A DNA stretch of 64,000 nt from UBA11051 sp964390495. Its GTDB lineage: Bacteria; Armatimonadota; Zipacnadia; Zipacnadales; UBA11051. Below, piece by piece: positions 34,960 through 44,549 of the stretch. Under the pieces are notes generated by a model. That model saw only the letters and a list, made by a program, of their open reading frames with translations. It was not told the DNA's origin and did not search any database. The DNA lies in the NCBI GenBank assembly GCA_964390495.1, contig CAYMIN010000013.1, positions 1 through 64,000 on the forward strand, read 5' to 3'. Within the stretch, counting starts at the first letter, position 1. Each line of letters opens with the position of its first letter. A program made the translations under genes and the position numbers.

Positions 34960-35556
34960 ATGACTGTTCTCGGCATAGTTGGGCCGATGGGCTCCGGCAA
35001 GACCTTCGTGCTGGAGGCGCTGCGGCGGCTCGGAGCCGTGACCATCAAGGCCGATGACCTATCCAGAGAGTTGCTGCAGCCGGGCGCCGAGCTGACGGCC
35101 AAGGTCAGGCAAGCCTTCGGCGACGAGTGCTTCGACAGCCAGGGCCACCTGCTGCGGGGTAAGTTGGCCGAGTTGATCTTTGCCAGCGAGCCGGCCCGCC
35201 AACGCCTCAACGCCATTATGTATCCGGCGATGCGGGGTCTGCTGCGGGAGCGCCTTGGGCAATTCCGCAAGCTAGCTACCCCGCCGGCGCTGGTGGCGGT
35301 GGAGGTCGCCAACCTCTACGAAATGGGCGCCGCCGGCCTGGTTGATTATGTCCTGAGTGTCACTGCTTCCCGGCCCGTGCGCGAACAGCGCATCCGCAGC
35401 CGCGACTATCTGAGTGCCGCCGAAGCCAGACGCCGTCTCGACGTTCATGCCGCCGCCGGCTTGGACGATAACCCGGCCGATTTTGAGATCAGCACCGACA
35501 AAAATGGAGGCCAACTACAGGCGGAAGTAGAAGCCTTGTACCGACGCCTCACTTAG
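34960..35556 (+). CDS. coaE: Dephospho-CoA kinase
   Basis: The last step of coenzyme A synthesis: phosphorylation of dephospho-CoA on the 3' hydroxyl. The 198-residue protein has the P-loop GPMGSGKT (9-16), the KADDLSRELLQPG segment corresponding to the family's DAD and R(x)LxxPG region, and RIRSRDYLSAAEARRRL of the lid. It follows rpsA by 33 bases, and polA, rpsA and coaE may be co-transcribed. Confidence 0.9.
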   Translation: MTVLGIVGPMGSGKTFVLEALRRLGAVTIKADDLSRELLQPGAELTAKVRQAFGDECFDSQGHLLRGKLAELIFASEPARQRLNAIMYPAMRGLLRERLGQFRKLATPPALVAVEVANLYEMGAAGLVDYVLSVTASRPVREQRIRSRDYLSAAEARRRLDVHAAAGLDDNPADFEISTDKNGGQLQAEVEALYRRLT

Positions 35557-35643
35557 CCTGCTGCTCAGCGCTTCCGGTGCCGGACAGCGGCATTCCGCCG
35601 AACTGAAATCGCTGGGTTCCTGTCTTAAGATATTGGGTATATA

Positions 35644-35668
35644 CTAAAGCAAGCCGTCGTGGCTTTAG
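35644..35668 (+). other. Inverted repeat in the coaE-surface locus gap
   Basis: The 397-base gap between coaE and the surface-protein gene holds no credible gene. CTAAAGC (35644-35650) and GCTTTAG (35662-35668) form a 7-bp inverted repeat with an 11-base loop that can also fold as AAGCC/GGCTT. No U-run follows; it is a possible coaE transcript end or regulator site. Confidence 0.35.
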
Positions 35669-35753
35669 CGCCGGTACATTCGCGCCTTCCGGGGCTGTCT
35701 GACGGATTAGGCGCAGGCCCTCCCAACTTCTAGCTGGCCGCTGCTGTTGCCTC

Positions 35754-35783
35754 TTGGCAAGCCACAATCCGGTGTGATATAAT
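35754..35783 (+). promoter_or_regulatory. Promoter of the surface-protein locus
   Basis: TTGGCA (35754-35759), an 18-base spacer and the extended -10 TGATATAAT (35775-35783). The resulting 5' leader of ~165 bases before the start at 35954 is GC-rich and may fold (GCGTCG/CGACGC arms around 35817-35862), which leaves room for post-transcriptional control, but I recognise no known riboswitch. Confidence 0.65.
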
Positions 35784-35953
35784 GTCGAGGCCTTGGCGCT
35801 CAGCGAAGCCTGGCGGCGTCGCGGCTAGTGCCGGCCTTGTGCACGCCACGACGCGGTCGCGCCTTTGCTAGGTGACCGGGGGCGGAGCTATAGTGGTTGG
35901 CGCTGGCCGGTCAACATAGAGTGCATCATAGCACCTGCCGAGGAGTGATTGTC

Positions 35954-38900
35954 TTGCAGAAGGGCCACACCAGACCTCTGGCTTCACTACTGCTCTTCTG
36001 TGTGCTGGTCGCAGTCTTACTTATCATATCATCCGTCGCCTCCACGCAGTCCTCACGCCTAGGTGCTGCGGGGCCGCTGTTGTCCCTCGACCAAATGCAG
36101 CGCCAGCCTCTGCTGCCCGGCCAGACTCCCGAGTTCTTCCGCTGCGCTACCTGCCCGGACGGCCAGGTCACTACCCAGCAGACCCCCGGCCCGGACCCCG
36201 ATCAGAATATTACCGCCAAGGCCACCGCCTCTCAAGAGTGGGAGCCGAACACCGCCCCGGTAGTTGGTCAGAACCGCATCGCCTTTGCCAGCAACGGCGA
36301 AGACCTCATCAACAACCAAACCGGAATCGAGGGGCCTGACGGCTTCATTGACCCGACCTTGCCCGAGAATCCCGACTTCGACCTCTGGCTGATGCGCCCT
36401 GATGGCACCCAACAGCAGAAGGTCATTGACCTGCCCGGCGACCAGCGCGATCCGGCTTTCGATCCCGGCGGCCGCCTCCTCGCCTATGCCTCCAACCACA
36501 GCGGCACTTATCAGATCTATACCGTCGAGGTCAGTACAGGTGTCACCCGCAGGATCACCACTCCGGAGGGCGGCGCCGGCAACAAGCGCCACCCCACCTG
36601 GTCAGCCGACAGCAACTGGATCGCCTTCCAATGCGACCGCCGCGGCAATTGGGACATCTTCAAGATTCTCTCCAACGGCGCTAGCGCCGAAATCCCGCTG
36701 GCCTTCAGCTCTAATGACGAGGTCGCGCCGGCCTGGTCGCCGACAACTCCCTATATCGCCTACCAAGTAACCATCAACAATGTCAGCCGCATCTTCTCCA
36801 TGGACACTGAGGGCGGCAACAGGACCCAACTCAGCAACGGCGGCGGCAACCCCAATGCCAACGACATTGACCCCGCCTGGCAGCCGCTCGGCCAGTCCTT
36901 GGTATTCGCTTCCGACCGCCTCGTCCCCGATTCCGGTGACACTACCAATGACTACAATATCTGGACCATGTCAGCCACTGGCGAGATCATCACCGGCGCC
37001 GCCTCGCTGATAAGCTCTGATGATCCCAACGACGTCTATGACGATAAAGACCCCACCTGGACGCCTGATCTGACCCAGCGCGCCCAGACCCGCTTCGTTT
37101 TCGCCTCTAACCGCCCGGTAGATGCCAACGACACCAGTGAACCCGACATCTGGGCCACCTTCGAAGAGGACATCCTGCCGCCGGAGCTGACCAAGGCTCC
37201 CGGCCGCGAAAATGCCTTACCGTGGGTTGACATTCGCAATCCAGCCCCCGGGGCCGACATCACCATCTCTGTGAGCGTCTATGACCGCGACTCCGGTGTC
37301 GCCTCGGTCGTCGCCCTGCTCAAAGATCCCGAGATGAAGCTCTATGACTGGTCGCTTGCTATATTCGAGCCTACCAATAACCTCGGCTGGCAAGCACTCG
37401 AGCGTGACTGCGTAATAGTTGATGGCAAGGAGCTTCTCGATGACGGGGTGCCTCCGGACCAGACGGCGGGCGATGGCATCTTCACCGGCACTTACACCAC
37501 GCTGCCCACCCCGCGCGATTACATCATAGACATCGCCACAGTAGATGTCGTCGGCAACGGGATGACCTATGATGACATCTATGGTTTCAGCACAGTTACC
37601 TTCAATCCCAATGACCGTGTCCTGTTTGTTGATGACTACTGTGAGGGCCAGGCCTTCATCTACCTGACTGGTATCAATAACGACTGGCCGGCGCAGTTCC
37701 CGGTGGAGAGTTACTACCGCTGCAACCCCGGCTATTACCCGGGTCTTGAGCGCACGATTGACTTTGACAGCATCATCGCCTGGGCGGTTGATTACGACAC
37801 TTCGGGATTTGGCGATGGACCAGCCGAAGAGCATTGCACGAGCGTGGACATCGAGGGCCATTACGATGTCTGGCGCATCCTTTGTCGCGGCCCCATCCCG
37901 GACACCATTCTCCGCAACTATCTCCCGACCGTGGAGTACCAGTTGGTGCCCGAAGACGCGCTGGCCGACCCGACCTGGGCGCTGCCCACCCGCGAAGTGC
38001 TGGTGGCCAACCGCGCCGTCATCTGGGCCGCCCCGCATACCGGTGATGTCTGGATAGCTGACGGCACCATCATGGATGCCGCGGTGCAAGGCCAGCTCAA
38101 GAACTTCCTGAACCAGGGCGGACGCCTCTTTATCTCCGGCGAAGACCTCGCCTGGGCCCTGACGATGGCTGGACGCACGAGCAACGACTTCCTCAGCAGA
38201 TACCTGCGCGCCCAGTACCTAAGTGACGTCGCCGGCGGCGACGGCTTCACCGTTGAGGGCAACAACGACCCCTACAGCCCGGTATCGTGGGATGCCTGGG
38301 TGGGAACCGGCGCAAGCCATCCGGGCGTCGCGCCCAACTGGTGGCCCGACTGCTGCAACCCAGTGGCTCTTCTTACACCTGTAGCCAGTACAGCAGGCTA
38401 TAGCGACGCTGCCGACCACCTTGGCCGGGGACGGGGTGGCTCGGTCCGCGCCGACGGCATCGTGCCCAGCGGAGACGTCAAGCTCTACGGCTACGGCGGC
38501 TTTGGCGGCACCGGCGCTGCCACGTGGTATGCCGACCCCGCCACCGGGGCGCACGTTGTCTATCTGGCCTTCGGCTTTGAAGACATCCATCGCAGCTACC
38601 GGCTCAGTGGGACGAGTCCCCCTCCTCATTGCCATAACCACCGCAGCCACCTGTTCCACAATTTCTTGTGCTGGGCCCGCACCGCCGCCTTCCAAGGACG
38701 AGTAGTCTCCATCAGCGAAGGCGGCCAGCCGGTCACCGACCCTGAGCCGATCGTCGTCATCACCCAGGGCAACAACCGCTACGCCGTCCGCTGCCAGAAG
38801 GACGGCACCTATGTAATCCAGGGCGTCAAGTCCGGCCAGTATTCCATGCAGGTGATACGCGTCGGCTACGAGATTGACCACGCCGAGGGCGAGCACGCTC

Positions 38901-41152
38901 ACGGCGGCTGGGCTCCCGTACAGGTGGACTTCGCCATCAAAGAAGCCCAGCCCGGCGCCATCGCCGGAACCGTGGTTTCTGAGGCAAGTGGCGATCCCAT
39001 CGCCAATGTCACCGTCACTGTGTATGCGAAACCTGAACCCGAACCCGAGCCGGAACCGGGGCAGGTCGTTGCGGCCCAGGACGAAGGCGACATCCCGATT
39101 GAGGACCTGGGCGACCCCGTTGTTCCACCGGTGCACACGGGCGCTGACGGCACCTTCGTGATTCCCGAGGTCCCGGTCGGCGACTATATCGTGGTCGCTG
39201 ACGGCACCGCTGCCGGCTACGGTACCCAGCAGCTCGAGACCACGGTCACCCCGGGCGACAGCGCCAACCTTGCCTTTGTGCTCGGCGCTGCCGCCGGAGC
39301 TCTTGAGGTCCATGTCACCGCCGCCGACACTGGCGACGACATTGAGAATGCCACCATTCAGGTGCTTGACGAGAATGGCCAGCAGGTGGTTGTGCCTGCT
39401 CCCATGACCGGCCCGTCCGGCATCGTCAATATTCCTTTGCCTGCCGGCGACTACCAGGTGCGCGCCGCCTCCGCCGGCTACGAAGCCTCGACCCTGCAGG
39501 GCGTTGTGGTGGTCTCTCAGGAGACCACACATCTCGACATCGCCCTCAACCGCGTGGCCGACGGCGCTGTCTCCGGCAAGGTCACCTCCGCTACCACCGG
39601 CCAACCCGTTGGTGACGTGCTCATCAGAGTTCTCTCCGGCGGCACTGTCAGAGCCACAGGCTATACCAGCGATCAGTTCACCGACCCCGGCGACGGTACG
39701 CCGTCGTACAATTACTTTATACCTGACGTGCCCGCCGGCGAGGTCACTGTCCAGCCGGTCGTCTCCGGCTACGACCCACAGCCCGACCAGCGCGTTGTCA
39801 CCGTCGTCAGTGGTGAGACCATCACCGGCGTCAGCTTCGTGCTGGAAAGCCTGCACGTCTTCCCCCAGGGCCTGCAGCTCATCTCGCTGCCCTGGGACTT
39901 CAGCAGTGGCCAGAGCGACAAAGACCCGGCCAACTTGCTCGGGATTCCCGCTAGCCAGTTCCTCATGGCGACTTGGGAGACCAGCACCGCCCGCTACCGC
40001 ATTTATCCCAACGCCCCTGCCGACCGCTTCCGCCTCGGCACCGGCTACTGGCTGAATCTGGCGAGTCCCGCCGACCTGGCTCAGGAGGGCACCCCGCCCC
40101 TAACCGTTCACCAGATCTCACTACTTGCCGGCTGGAACCTGATTGGGGACCCGTTCCTATCCACTATCGACTTCTACGCAACCAATATCCGCGCCCAGAA
40201 CGGCACTCTGTACTCGGTCCAGGAGGCCCTGGCCCAGAATCTGCTCGGCTCCGGCCTGTTCGCCTATATGCTGGGCGGCTACCGCATCGTCTCTGCCTTG
40301 ACGCCCTATGTCGGCTACTGGCTCTACGCCAACGATCCCTGCAAGTTGGTCATTGATGAAAGCACGGATACAATGGCGGTAGGCACCCAGGCCGCGGCAC
40401 CGGCTGTACCCGTGCCTGCCGATGGTTGGCTGTTACAGTTGCAGACCACGGCTACCGTTGCCGGCCTGCAGGACACCGCAGCCTATTTGGGCACCGCTGC
40501 CGGCGCCTCCGACGATTTCGATCCCGGTCTCGACCAGGCCAAGCCGCCGGTGCCGATTAGTGGTGGCTATGTCTATCTGTCACTAGGGGGCGCTAGTGGT
40601 CCGGATATGGCAGTTGACATCCGTAGTCAGCAGTCCAGTCAACAGCAGTGGGACCTGGAGGTGCAGACCAACCTCAGCGGCCAGCCGATTGAGATATCCT
40701 GGCCCGACATGTCCGGCCTGCCGCCGGCGACACAGCCGATTTTGACCGATCTGGCCACCGGCAAGCGGCTATACATGCGCACCAACCGCGCTTATAGCTT
40801 CGCGGCGGACGGCACCAACCGCAGACTGCGGGTGAGCACCTCAGCGGCGGGTGTCGGCCAGTTGGCGATAACTGCCGCAGCCGCCTCCACCACACCCGCC
40901 GCGGCCACTGTCAGCTACACCCTGTCGCGCAACGCTCAAGTCAGCATTGATGTGTACAATATCAGTGGTCGTCTCATCAGCCGCGTGCTCGAGGAGCAGA
41001 CCCAGACCGCCGGTCTGCAGTCGGTGGCCTGGCATGGCCGCAACAATGCCGGCGTCAAGGTGCCCAATGGCCGCTATCTGGTCCGCATCACCGCCCGCAC
41101 CGACGACGGTCAGCAGGCCCAGGCTCTGACCCAGATGGCGATAACTCGTTAA
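35954..41152 (+). CDS. Giant exported surface protein: WD40-like propeller, Ig/regulatory domains, FlgD-Ig tail
   Basis: A 1732-residue exported protein. I use the TTG at 35954, eight bases after AGGAG; an open frame from 35897 adds a non-signal leader. Signal peptide ~8-32. Then a TolB/PD40-type beta-propeller (~95-400; repeats like WSADSNWIAFQCDRRGNWDIF), an Ig-like region with DDGVPPDQTAGDGIFTG, a segment with GGRLFISGEDLAWALT, and three or four carboxypeptidase-regulatory-like domains (~915-1290; GAIAGTVVSEASGDPIANV). From ~1299 comes the tail shared with the genes at 44550 and 47962: GLQLISLP/GWNLIGDPF modules, a beta-sandwich and a FlgD-type Ig domain (VKVPNGRYLVRITAR). Likely a displayed adhesion or binding protein; function unknown. 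Confidence 0.8.
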   Translation: MQKGHTRPLASLLLFCVLVAVLLIISSVASTQSSRLGAAGPLLSLDQMQRQPLLPGQTPEFFRCATCPDGQVTTQQTPGPDPDQNITAKATASQEWEPNTAPVVGQNRIAFASNGEDLINNQTGIEGPDGFIDPTLPENPDFDLWLMRPDGTQQQKVIDLPGDQRDPAFDPGGRLLAYASNHSGTYQIYTVEVSTGVTRRITTPEGGAGNKRHPTWSADSNWIAFQCDRRGNWDIFKILSNGASAEIPLAFSSNDEVAPAWSPTTPYIAYQVTINNVSRIFSMDTEGGNRTQLSNGGGNPNANDIDPAWQPLGQSLVFASDRLVPDSGDTTNDYNIWTMSATGEIITGAASLISSDDPNDVYDDKDPTWTPDLTQRAQTRFVFASNRPVDANDTSEPDIWATFEEDILPPELTKAPGRENALPWVDIRNPAPGADITISVSVYDRDSGVASVVALLKDPEMKLYDWSLAIFEPTNNLGWQALERDCVIVDGKELLDDGVPPDQTAGDGIFTGTYTTLPTPRDYIIDIATVDVVGNGMTYDDIYGFSTVTFNPNDRVLFVDDYCEGQAFIYLTGINNDWPAQFPVESYYRCNPGYYPGLERTIDFDSIIAWAVDYDTSGFGDGPAEEHCTSVDIEGHYDVWRILCRGPIPDTILRNYLPTVEYQLVPEDALADPTWALPTREVLVANRAVIWAAPHTGDVWIADGTIMDAAVQGQLKNFLNQGGRLFISGEDLAWALTMAGRTSNDFLSRYLRAQYLSDVAGGDGFTVEGNNDPYSPVSWDAWVGTGASHPGVAPNWWPDCCNPVALLTPVASTAGYSDAADHLGRGRGGSVRADGIVPSGDVKLYGYGGFGGTGAATWYADPATGAHVVYLAFGFEDIHRSYRLSGTSPPPHCHNHRSHLFHNFLCWARTAAFQGRVVSISEGGQPVTDPEPIVVITQGNNRYAVRCQKDGTYVIQGVKSGQYSMQVIRVGYEIDHAEGEHAHGGWAPVQVDFAIKEAQPGAIAGTVVSEASGDPIANVTVTVYAKPEPEPEPEPGQVVAAQDEGDIPIEDLGDPVVPPVHTGADGTFVIPEVPVGDYIVVADGTAAGYGTQQLETTVTPGDSANLAFVLGAAAGALEVHVTAADTGDDIENATIQVLDENGQQVVVPAPMTGPSGIVNIPLPAGDYQVRAASAGYEASTLQGVVVVSQETTHLDIALNRVADGAVSGKVTSATTGQPVGDVLIRVLSGGTVRATGYTSDQFTDPGDGTPSYNYFIPDVPAGEVTVQPVVSGYDPQPDQRVVTVVSGETITGVSFVLESLHVFPQGLQLISLPWDFSSGQSDKDPANLLGIPASQFLMATWETSTARYRIYPNAPADRFRLGTGYWLNLASPADLAQEGTPPLTVHQISLLAGWNLIGDPFLSTIDFYATNIRAQNGTLYSVQEALAQNLLGSGLFAYMLGGYRIVSALTPYVGYWLYANDPCKLVIDESTDTMAVGTQAAAPAVPVPADGWLLQLQTTATVAGLQDTAAYLGTAAGASDDFDPGLDQAKPPVPISGGYVYLSLGGASGPDMAVDIRSQQSSQQQWDLEVQTNLSGQPIEISWPDMSGLPPATQPILTDLATGKRLYMRTNRAYSFAADGTNRRLRVSTSAAGVGQLAITAAAASTTPAAATVSYTLSRNAQVSIDVYNISGRLISRVLEEQTQTAGLQSVAWHGRNNAGVKVPNGRYLVRITARTDDGQQAQALTQMAITR

Positions 41153-41155
41153 CCG

Positions 41156-41182
41156 GCCGCACTAACGCGGCGAATCAGCCGC
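41156..41182 (+). other. Two mutually exclusive short hairpins
   Basis: GCCGC (41156-41160), GCGGC (41167-41171) and GCCGC (41178-41182) are separated by six bases each, so the middle arm can pair with either neighbour. It sits just after the giant gene's stop. It could be a weak terminator or attenuator; no U-run follows. Confidence 0.3.
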
Positions 41183-41223
41183 GATGCTCTTCACCAGTTG
41201 GTGCCGTTGAGTCCCGGGGGGCT

Positions 41224-41252
41224 TTTACAGACCAAATCACGTATGTTATACT
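41224..41252 (+). promoter_or_regulatory. Internal promoter before the CsgG/FlgT-like gene
   Basis: TTTACA (41224-41229), 17-base spacer and extended -10 TGTTATACT (41244-41252), about 50 bases before the start at 41309. It would let the downstream genes be expressed independently of the giant gene. Confidence 0.6.
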
Positions 41253-41308
41253 GCCTCAGTGGCAGTAGTGGTCCATACCATTTCTGCGTCGGAGGGAGAG
41301 CTATCTCG

Positions 41309-43231
41309 ATGCAGCACATCCGAAGAAGTTCGCTAGTCCGCAAGCTGGTTTACTTCCTGATCACAGCGATAATCCTTCCCTGCGGCATATCCTTCGGCCA
41401 GGGAACGATGTCATCAGGTGTGGGACGGACCGTCACCTCCTGTGTGGTCTTGCCCTTCACCAATGCCACCGGCCTCGATGACCCTCTGCTGCCGGACAAA
41501 GCGGCCGCGGCCGTCGCGCTCTCCCTCGAGGACTCACGAGAGTTCGTGGTCACCTCCACCCTCGACCTCAACCGCGAGATGGCCGCGCTCGGCATCCAGT
41601 CGCCGGTCACCAAGGGCGAGCAGGTCAGGCTTGGCGAGGCGCTGAGGGTCGAGAAAGTCCTTACCGGTACCATCACTGAACTCTCTGTCAAGAAAGACAG
41701 CGGCCAGGCCCGCTGCAGCATGGAGATTAAGATGCTCAGCGTCAACGTTCAGGACTTCCTCGACGGCGCTTTGGCAACTGCAAGCACCAGCCCGATACCC
41801 GGCTGGAGCGGTGACATCACCAAGGTGGTCAACGACGCCATGCGCGCCGCCGCCGAGGCCGCCGTCAACCAGATGTTGGCCGGGCGCGTTCGCCGCGGCC
41901 ATGTGGACCTCGTTACCGACCGTGGACAAGTCAACATCGGCCTCGGCATCGGGGACGGTATTGAGGTCGGCAGTGAGTTACTGGTAATGCGTCCCACGTG
42001 GTCCGCGGACCTGGAAAAGGTAGTCATGCGCCGCGTTGGCACAATCTCCGTCGGCGAAGTGTACACGGATATGGCGTGGGCTGGTGTTGTTGATGGCTCG
42101 ACCCCTCAGACCGGCGACCGGGTCTATAAGCTCTACAAGCCGCCGGTGCGCAAGAAGGCCGAACACCGGGCCAAGTCCAGAAAGAGCCTCACCCAGGCCG
42201 TCGCCGCTATCGCCCTACTCGTCGGCATCTACGCGGTGGGTACTGGCACTTCCATCGCCAGTGGCTCTGTGCTCAAAGGCAACCTCTCTCAGGCCACCTG
42301 CGGAGCCGACCCCACCGTGGTTCTGGAGTTGCACAGCAGCAATACCGAGCGCGAGAGAACCCACGGCTGGGTTATCTATCGGGGCAACAGCCCTTACTTC
42401 CCCCCGACCCCTTACAACATGATTGACGTCATCGAGATCAAGGATCTGCCCTCCAACCGCTACAGTGACGACCCCAATCTCACCGAGTACATTGAGGACT
42501 TTGAGTTCACATACTTCTATTTCGTCGAAGAAGGCGAACAGGAAGAAGCCGACGTTACCGCCTCCTGGAACCACCTGCCGATGAGCCCGGGCACCAGGTA
42601 CTACTACACCGTGCGCAGAATTATTGAGCCGCTGCGCCCGCCGGGGTACAACCCGCCGATAACCCCCCAGCAGGCGGAAGAGCCGGTGGAGCCGACTTTT
42701 GAGCTCGAGGTCGAAGGCGGCTCCGGCTTGTCCGAGGCCAGCAACCATTTCGGACCGGTTACATACTTCTTGCCGCCTCAGCTTTCCAGTCCCACTCACG
42801 GCGCTCCTAACCAGGATGTCTCCAATGTCCGCTTCACCTGGCAGGTGACCACCGGTGCGGACCTGTACAAGGTCGAGCTCTTTGGGCCTACCGATCCCAA
42901 CGGCAGAGGCGGACGCTACTGGGAAAGCCCCGAACTCCGTGCCAGCGGTGGCGCCGCGACCATGAGCACATCATTCAGCGTCGCTAACCCGGCTGCCGGG
43001 CTTACTCCCGACACCACCTACTACTGGCGTGTCGGGGCCCGCGCTAGCGGCGACGCCGCCGACCCGCGTAACCAGGACCTGAACAAAGTCGGCTACCTGT
43101 ACAGCCAGATGCGGGAGTTCCATACCGTCGTACAGCCTCCCGGCCCCTTGGAGGCTAAACAAGACAACGCCAAACCGGCCACCCACAAGCCCGGCTTCTG
43201 GCGGGTCAAACGTGGTGGTGTTGGCCGCTGA
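41309..43231 (+). CDS. Exported CsgG/FlgT-like protein with C-terminal fibronectin-like region, long form
   Basis: A 640-residue protein. Signal peptide 1-31 (LVYFLITAIILPCGISFGQ, no clear lipobox). Residues ~40-170 resemble the alpha/beta fold of CsgG/LpoB-type proteins (VVLPFTNATGLDDPLLPDKA, GEALRVEKVLTGTITEL). Residues ~190-290 look like the FlgT C-terminal domain (GQVNIGLGIGDGIEVGSELLVMR, RVGTISVGEVYTDMAWAGV). A hydrophobic segment at ~308-332 is followed by fibronectin/Ig-like segments (VRFTWQVTTGADLYKVELF, TYYWRVGARA). A shorter protein at 50927 has the same order. The family assignment is by pattern only. It probably works in the envelope, perhaps in surface assembly. Confidence 0.65.
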   Translation: MQHIRRSSLVRKLVYFLITAIILPCGISFGQGTMSSGVGRTVTSCVVLPFTNATGLDDPLLPDKAAAAVALSLEDSREFVVTSTLDLNREMAALGIQSPVTKGEQVRLGEALRVEKVLTGTITELSVKKDSGQARCSMEIKMLSVNVQDFLDGALATASTSPIPGWSGDITKVVNDAMRAAAEAAVNQMLAGRVRRGHVDLVTDRGQVNIGLGIGDGIEVGSELLVMRPTWSADLEKVVMRRVGTISVGEVYTDMAWAGVVDGSTPQTGDRVYKLYKPPVRKKAEHRAKSRKSLTQAVAAIALLVGIYAVGTGTSIASGSVLKGNLSQATCGADPTVVLELHSSNTERERTHGWVIYRGNSPYFPPTPYNMIDVIEIKDLPSNRYSDDPNLTEYIEDFEFTYFYFVEEGEQEEADVTASWNHLPMSPGTRYYYTVRRIIEPLRPPGYNPPITPQQAEEPVEPTFELEVEGGSGLSEASNHFGPVTYFLPPQLSSPTHGAPNQDVSNVRFTWQVTTGADLYKVELFGPTDPNGRGGRYWESPELRASGGAATMSTSFSVANPAAGLTPDTTYYWRVGARASGDAADPRNQDLNKVGYLYSQMREFHTVVQPPGPLEAKQDNAKPATHKPGFWRVKRGGVGR

Positions 43232-43243
43232 CGCGGAGCCGAC

Positions 43244-44452
43244 ATGCAATGGCTATGGCCGCCCCGACAGGCGGCAATCGGATTCGTCGCAGTTGTTGTC
43301 GGGTCACTGCTGTTCCTTGACAATGCGTTCGCCGCTGCACGCCCCAAGTGGGCTGTGATGGCATACCTCAGCGGGCAGGGCGGCCTGGAGCAGGAAGCCG
43401 CGGCCTATTGGCAGACCCTAATCGAAGCCGCCGCCGAGGGCTACTGCGCCGCCGCCGTGCAGATTGACGGGCCACACCTCTGCGCCAGGTGGCTGGCCGT
43501 CCCCGGTAAGCGCTGCAAATACCAGCCGCTGGGGGTTGTCAATATGGGTGCCCAGCCGGCCCTGACGGAGTTCTTGCAGTGGGCGCGCCGCAGTCTCGCG
43601 GCGGACCGCTATCTGCTCATCGTCATGGGGCACGGTTCCGGTCTGGCCACCCTCGCGCCGCAGCTTAGTGGCGTGGCCTTTGATGGTGGCAGTAGCGATA
43701 CCTTGAGCATCGCTGAGCTGTCCGCCGCCCTGGCCGAAACGCAACCTGCGGACCGGCCCATCGAGCTGGTATCTCTGCAGGCCTGCTACGCCGCCAGCCT
43801 TGAGGTGGCCTACAGCCTGCGGCAGACGGCCAATTACCTGGTGGCCTCGCCCGACCGGGTGGCCAGTCCGGGTTTGCCCTGGGCCCAACTGCTGCCGCGA
43901 TTGAGCGGCTGCGAGGACGGCTATGCCGCCGTCCAGGTCCTGTATGGCGAATACGAGCACGCACTTGTCGGGTTTGATTTACGGGCGGCGGCTGATGTCA
44001 CAGCGCACTTGACGGCTTTAGTCGAGGCCTTGAGCGCGGATGTGCGCGCCAATGCGCCGGTCCTGCGTCTGATACGCAGCCGCAGTCCGAACTGGGGATA
44101 TAGGGACGAGATGTGCGACCTGCTCTATCTGGCCCATGTGCTGCACCGGGTGGCCGGCAGCAGGCAAGTCGCTGAGTGTGCCGGCGAATTCGAGCTAAGC
44201 CTGGAGCGCGCGATGGTCCCGCGGCCCGGCCGTCGGACGGCGAACGCAGAGGCCCATGTGGGGAATCTGGGAATCTTCTTCCCGGCCACGTGGGAACCGG
44301 TCCCGACACACTATGGCAGCACTTATCGTCTGGCTGATGAAACCGGGTGGGCCGAGTTCCTGAAGGCCTACTACGACATCACCGCCGGCCAGCTTATCGG
44401 CTCCGGCATCCAGGTGCCGCCGGCGCGGCCGGGCTCAACTGGCGTACTGTAG
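43244..44452 (+). CDS. Exported clostripain-family (C11) cysteine protease
   Basis: A 402-residue protein with a signal peptide (AIGFVAVVVGSLLFLDNAFA, cleavage ~31) and the C11 caspase-like fold: the WAVMAYLSG start, catalytic His130 in MGHGSG and catalytic Cys181 in LQACYAAS. C11 enzymes are usually Arg- or Lys-specific and self-activating. It starts 13 bases after the CsgG/FlgT-like gene, so it is surely co-transcribed with it. In this context it may process the neighbouring tail-bearing surface proteins, by analogy with the gingipain-like clan CD enzyme PorU of type IX secretion; that is inference. Confidence 0.82.
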   Translation: MQWLWPPRQAAIGFVAVVVGSLLFLDNAFAAARPKWAVMAYLSGQGGLEQEAAAYWQTLIEAAAEGYCAAAVQIDGPHLCARWLAVPGKRCKYQPLGVVNMGAQPALTEFLQWARRSLAADRYLLIVMGHGSGLATLAPQLSGVAFDGGSSDTLSIAELSAALAETQPADRPIELVSLQACYAASLEVAYSLRQTANYLVASPDRVASPGLPWAQLLPRLSGCEDGYAAVQVLYGEYEHALVGFDLRAAADVTAHLTALVEALSADVRANAPVLRLIRSRSPNWGYRDEMCDLLYLAHVLHRVAGSRQVAECAGEFELSLERAMVPRPGRRTANAEAHVGNLGIFFPATWEPVPTHYGSTYRLADETGWAEFLKAYYDITAGQLIGSGIQVPPARPGSTGVL

Positions 44453-44549
44453 AGAACCAGTCATAATATCTACATAACATATCTGATGCCACCGCACTGT
44501 ACTGCGCAGGGCCTGCACCGGCGCCTTACAGTGGGGAGGAGGAATCCCG

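Noticed and set aside
35897..35953. Upstream TTG start for the giant surface protein
   Set aside because: It would put 19 polar residues before the signal peptide and lacks a binding site; AGGAG at 35941-35945 serves the TTG at 35954.
35784..35953. Riboswitch in the long leader of the surface locus
   Set aside because: GC-rich pairing is possible, but no conserved core of a known class (c-di-GMP, TPP, cobalamin and others) could be recognised.
38219..39856. 545-codon minus-strand open frame opposite the giant surface gene
   Set aside because: His/Asp/Gly-rich composition without domains. The plus-strand frame encodes recognisable regulatory-like domains over the same bases.
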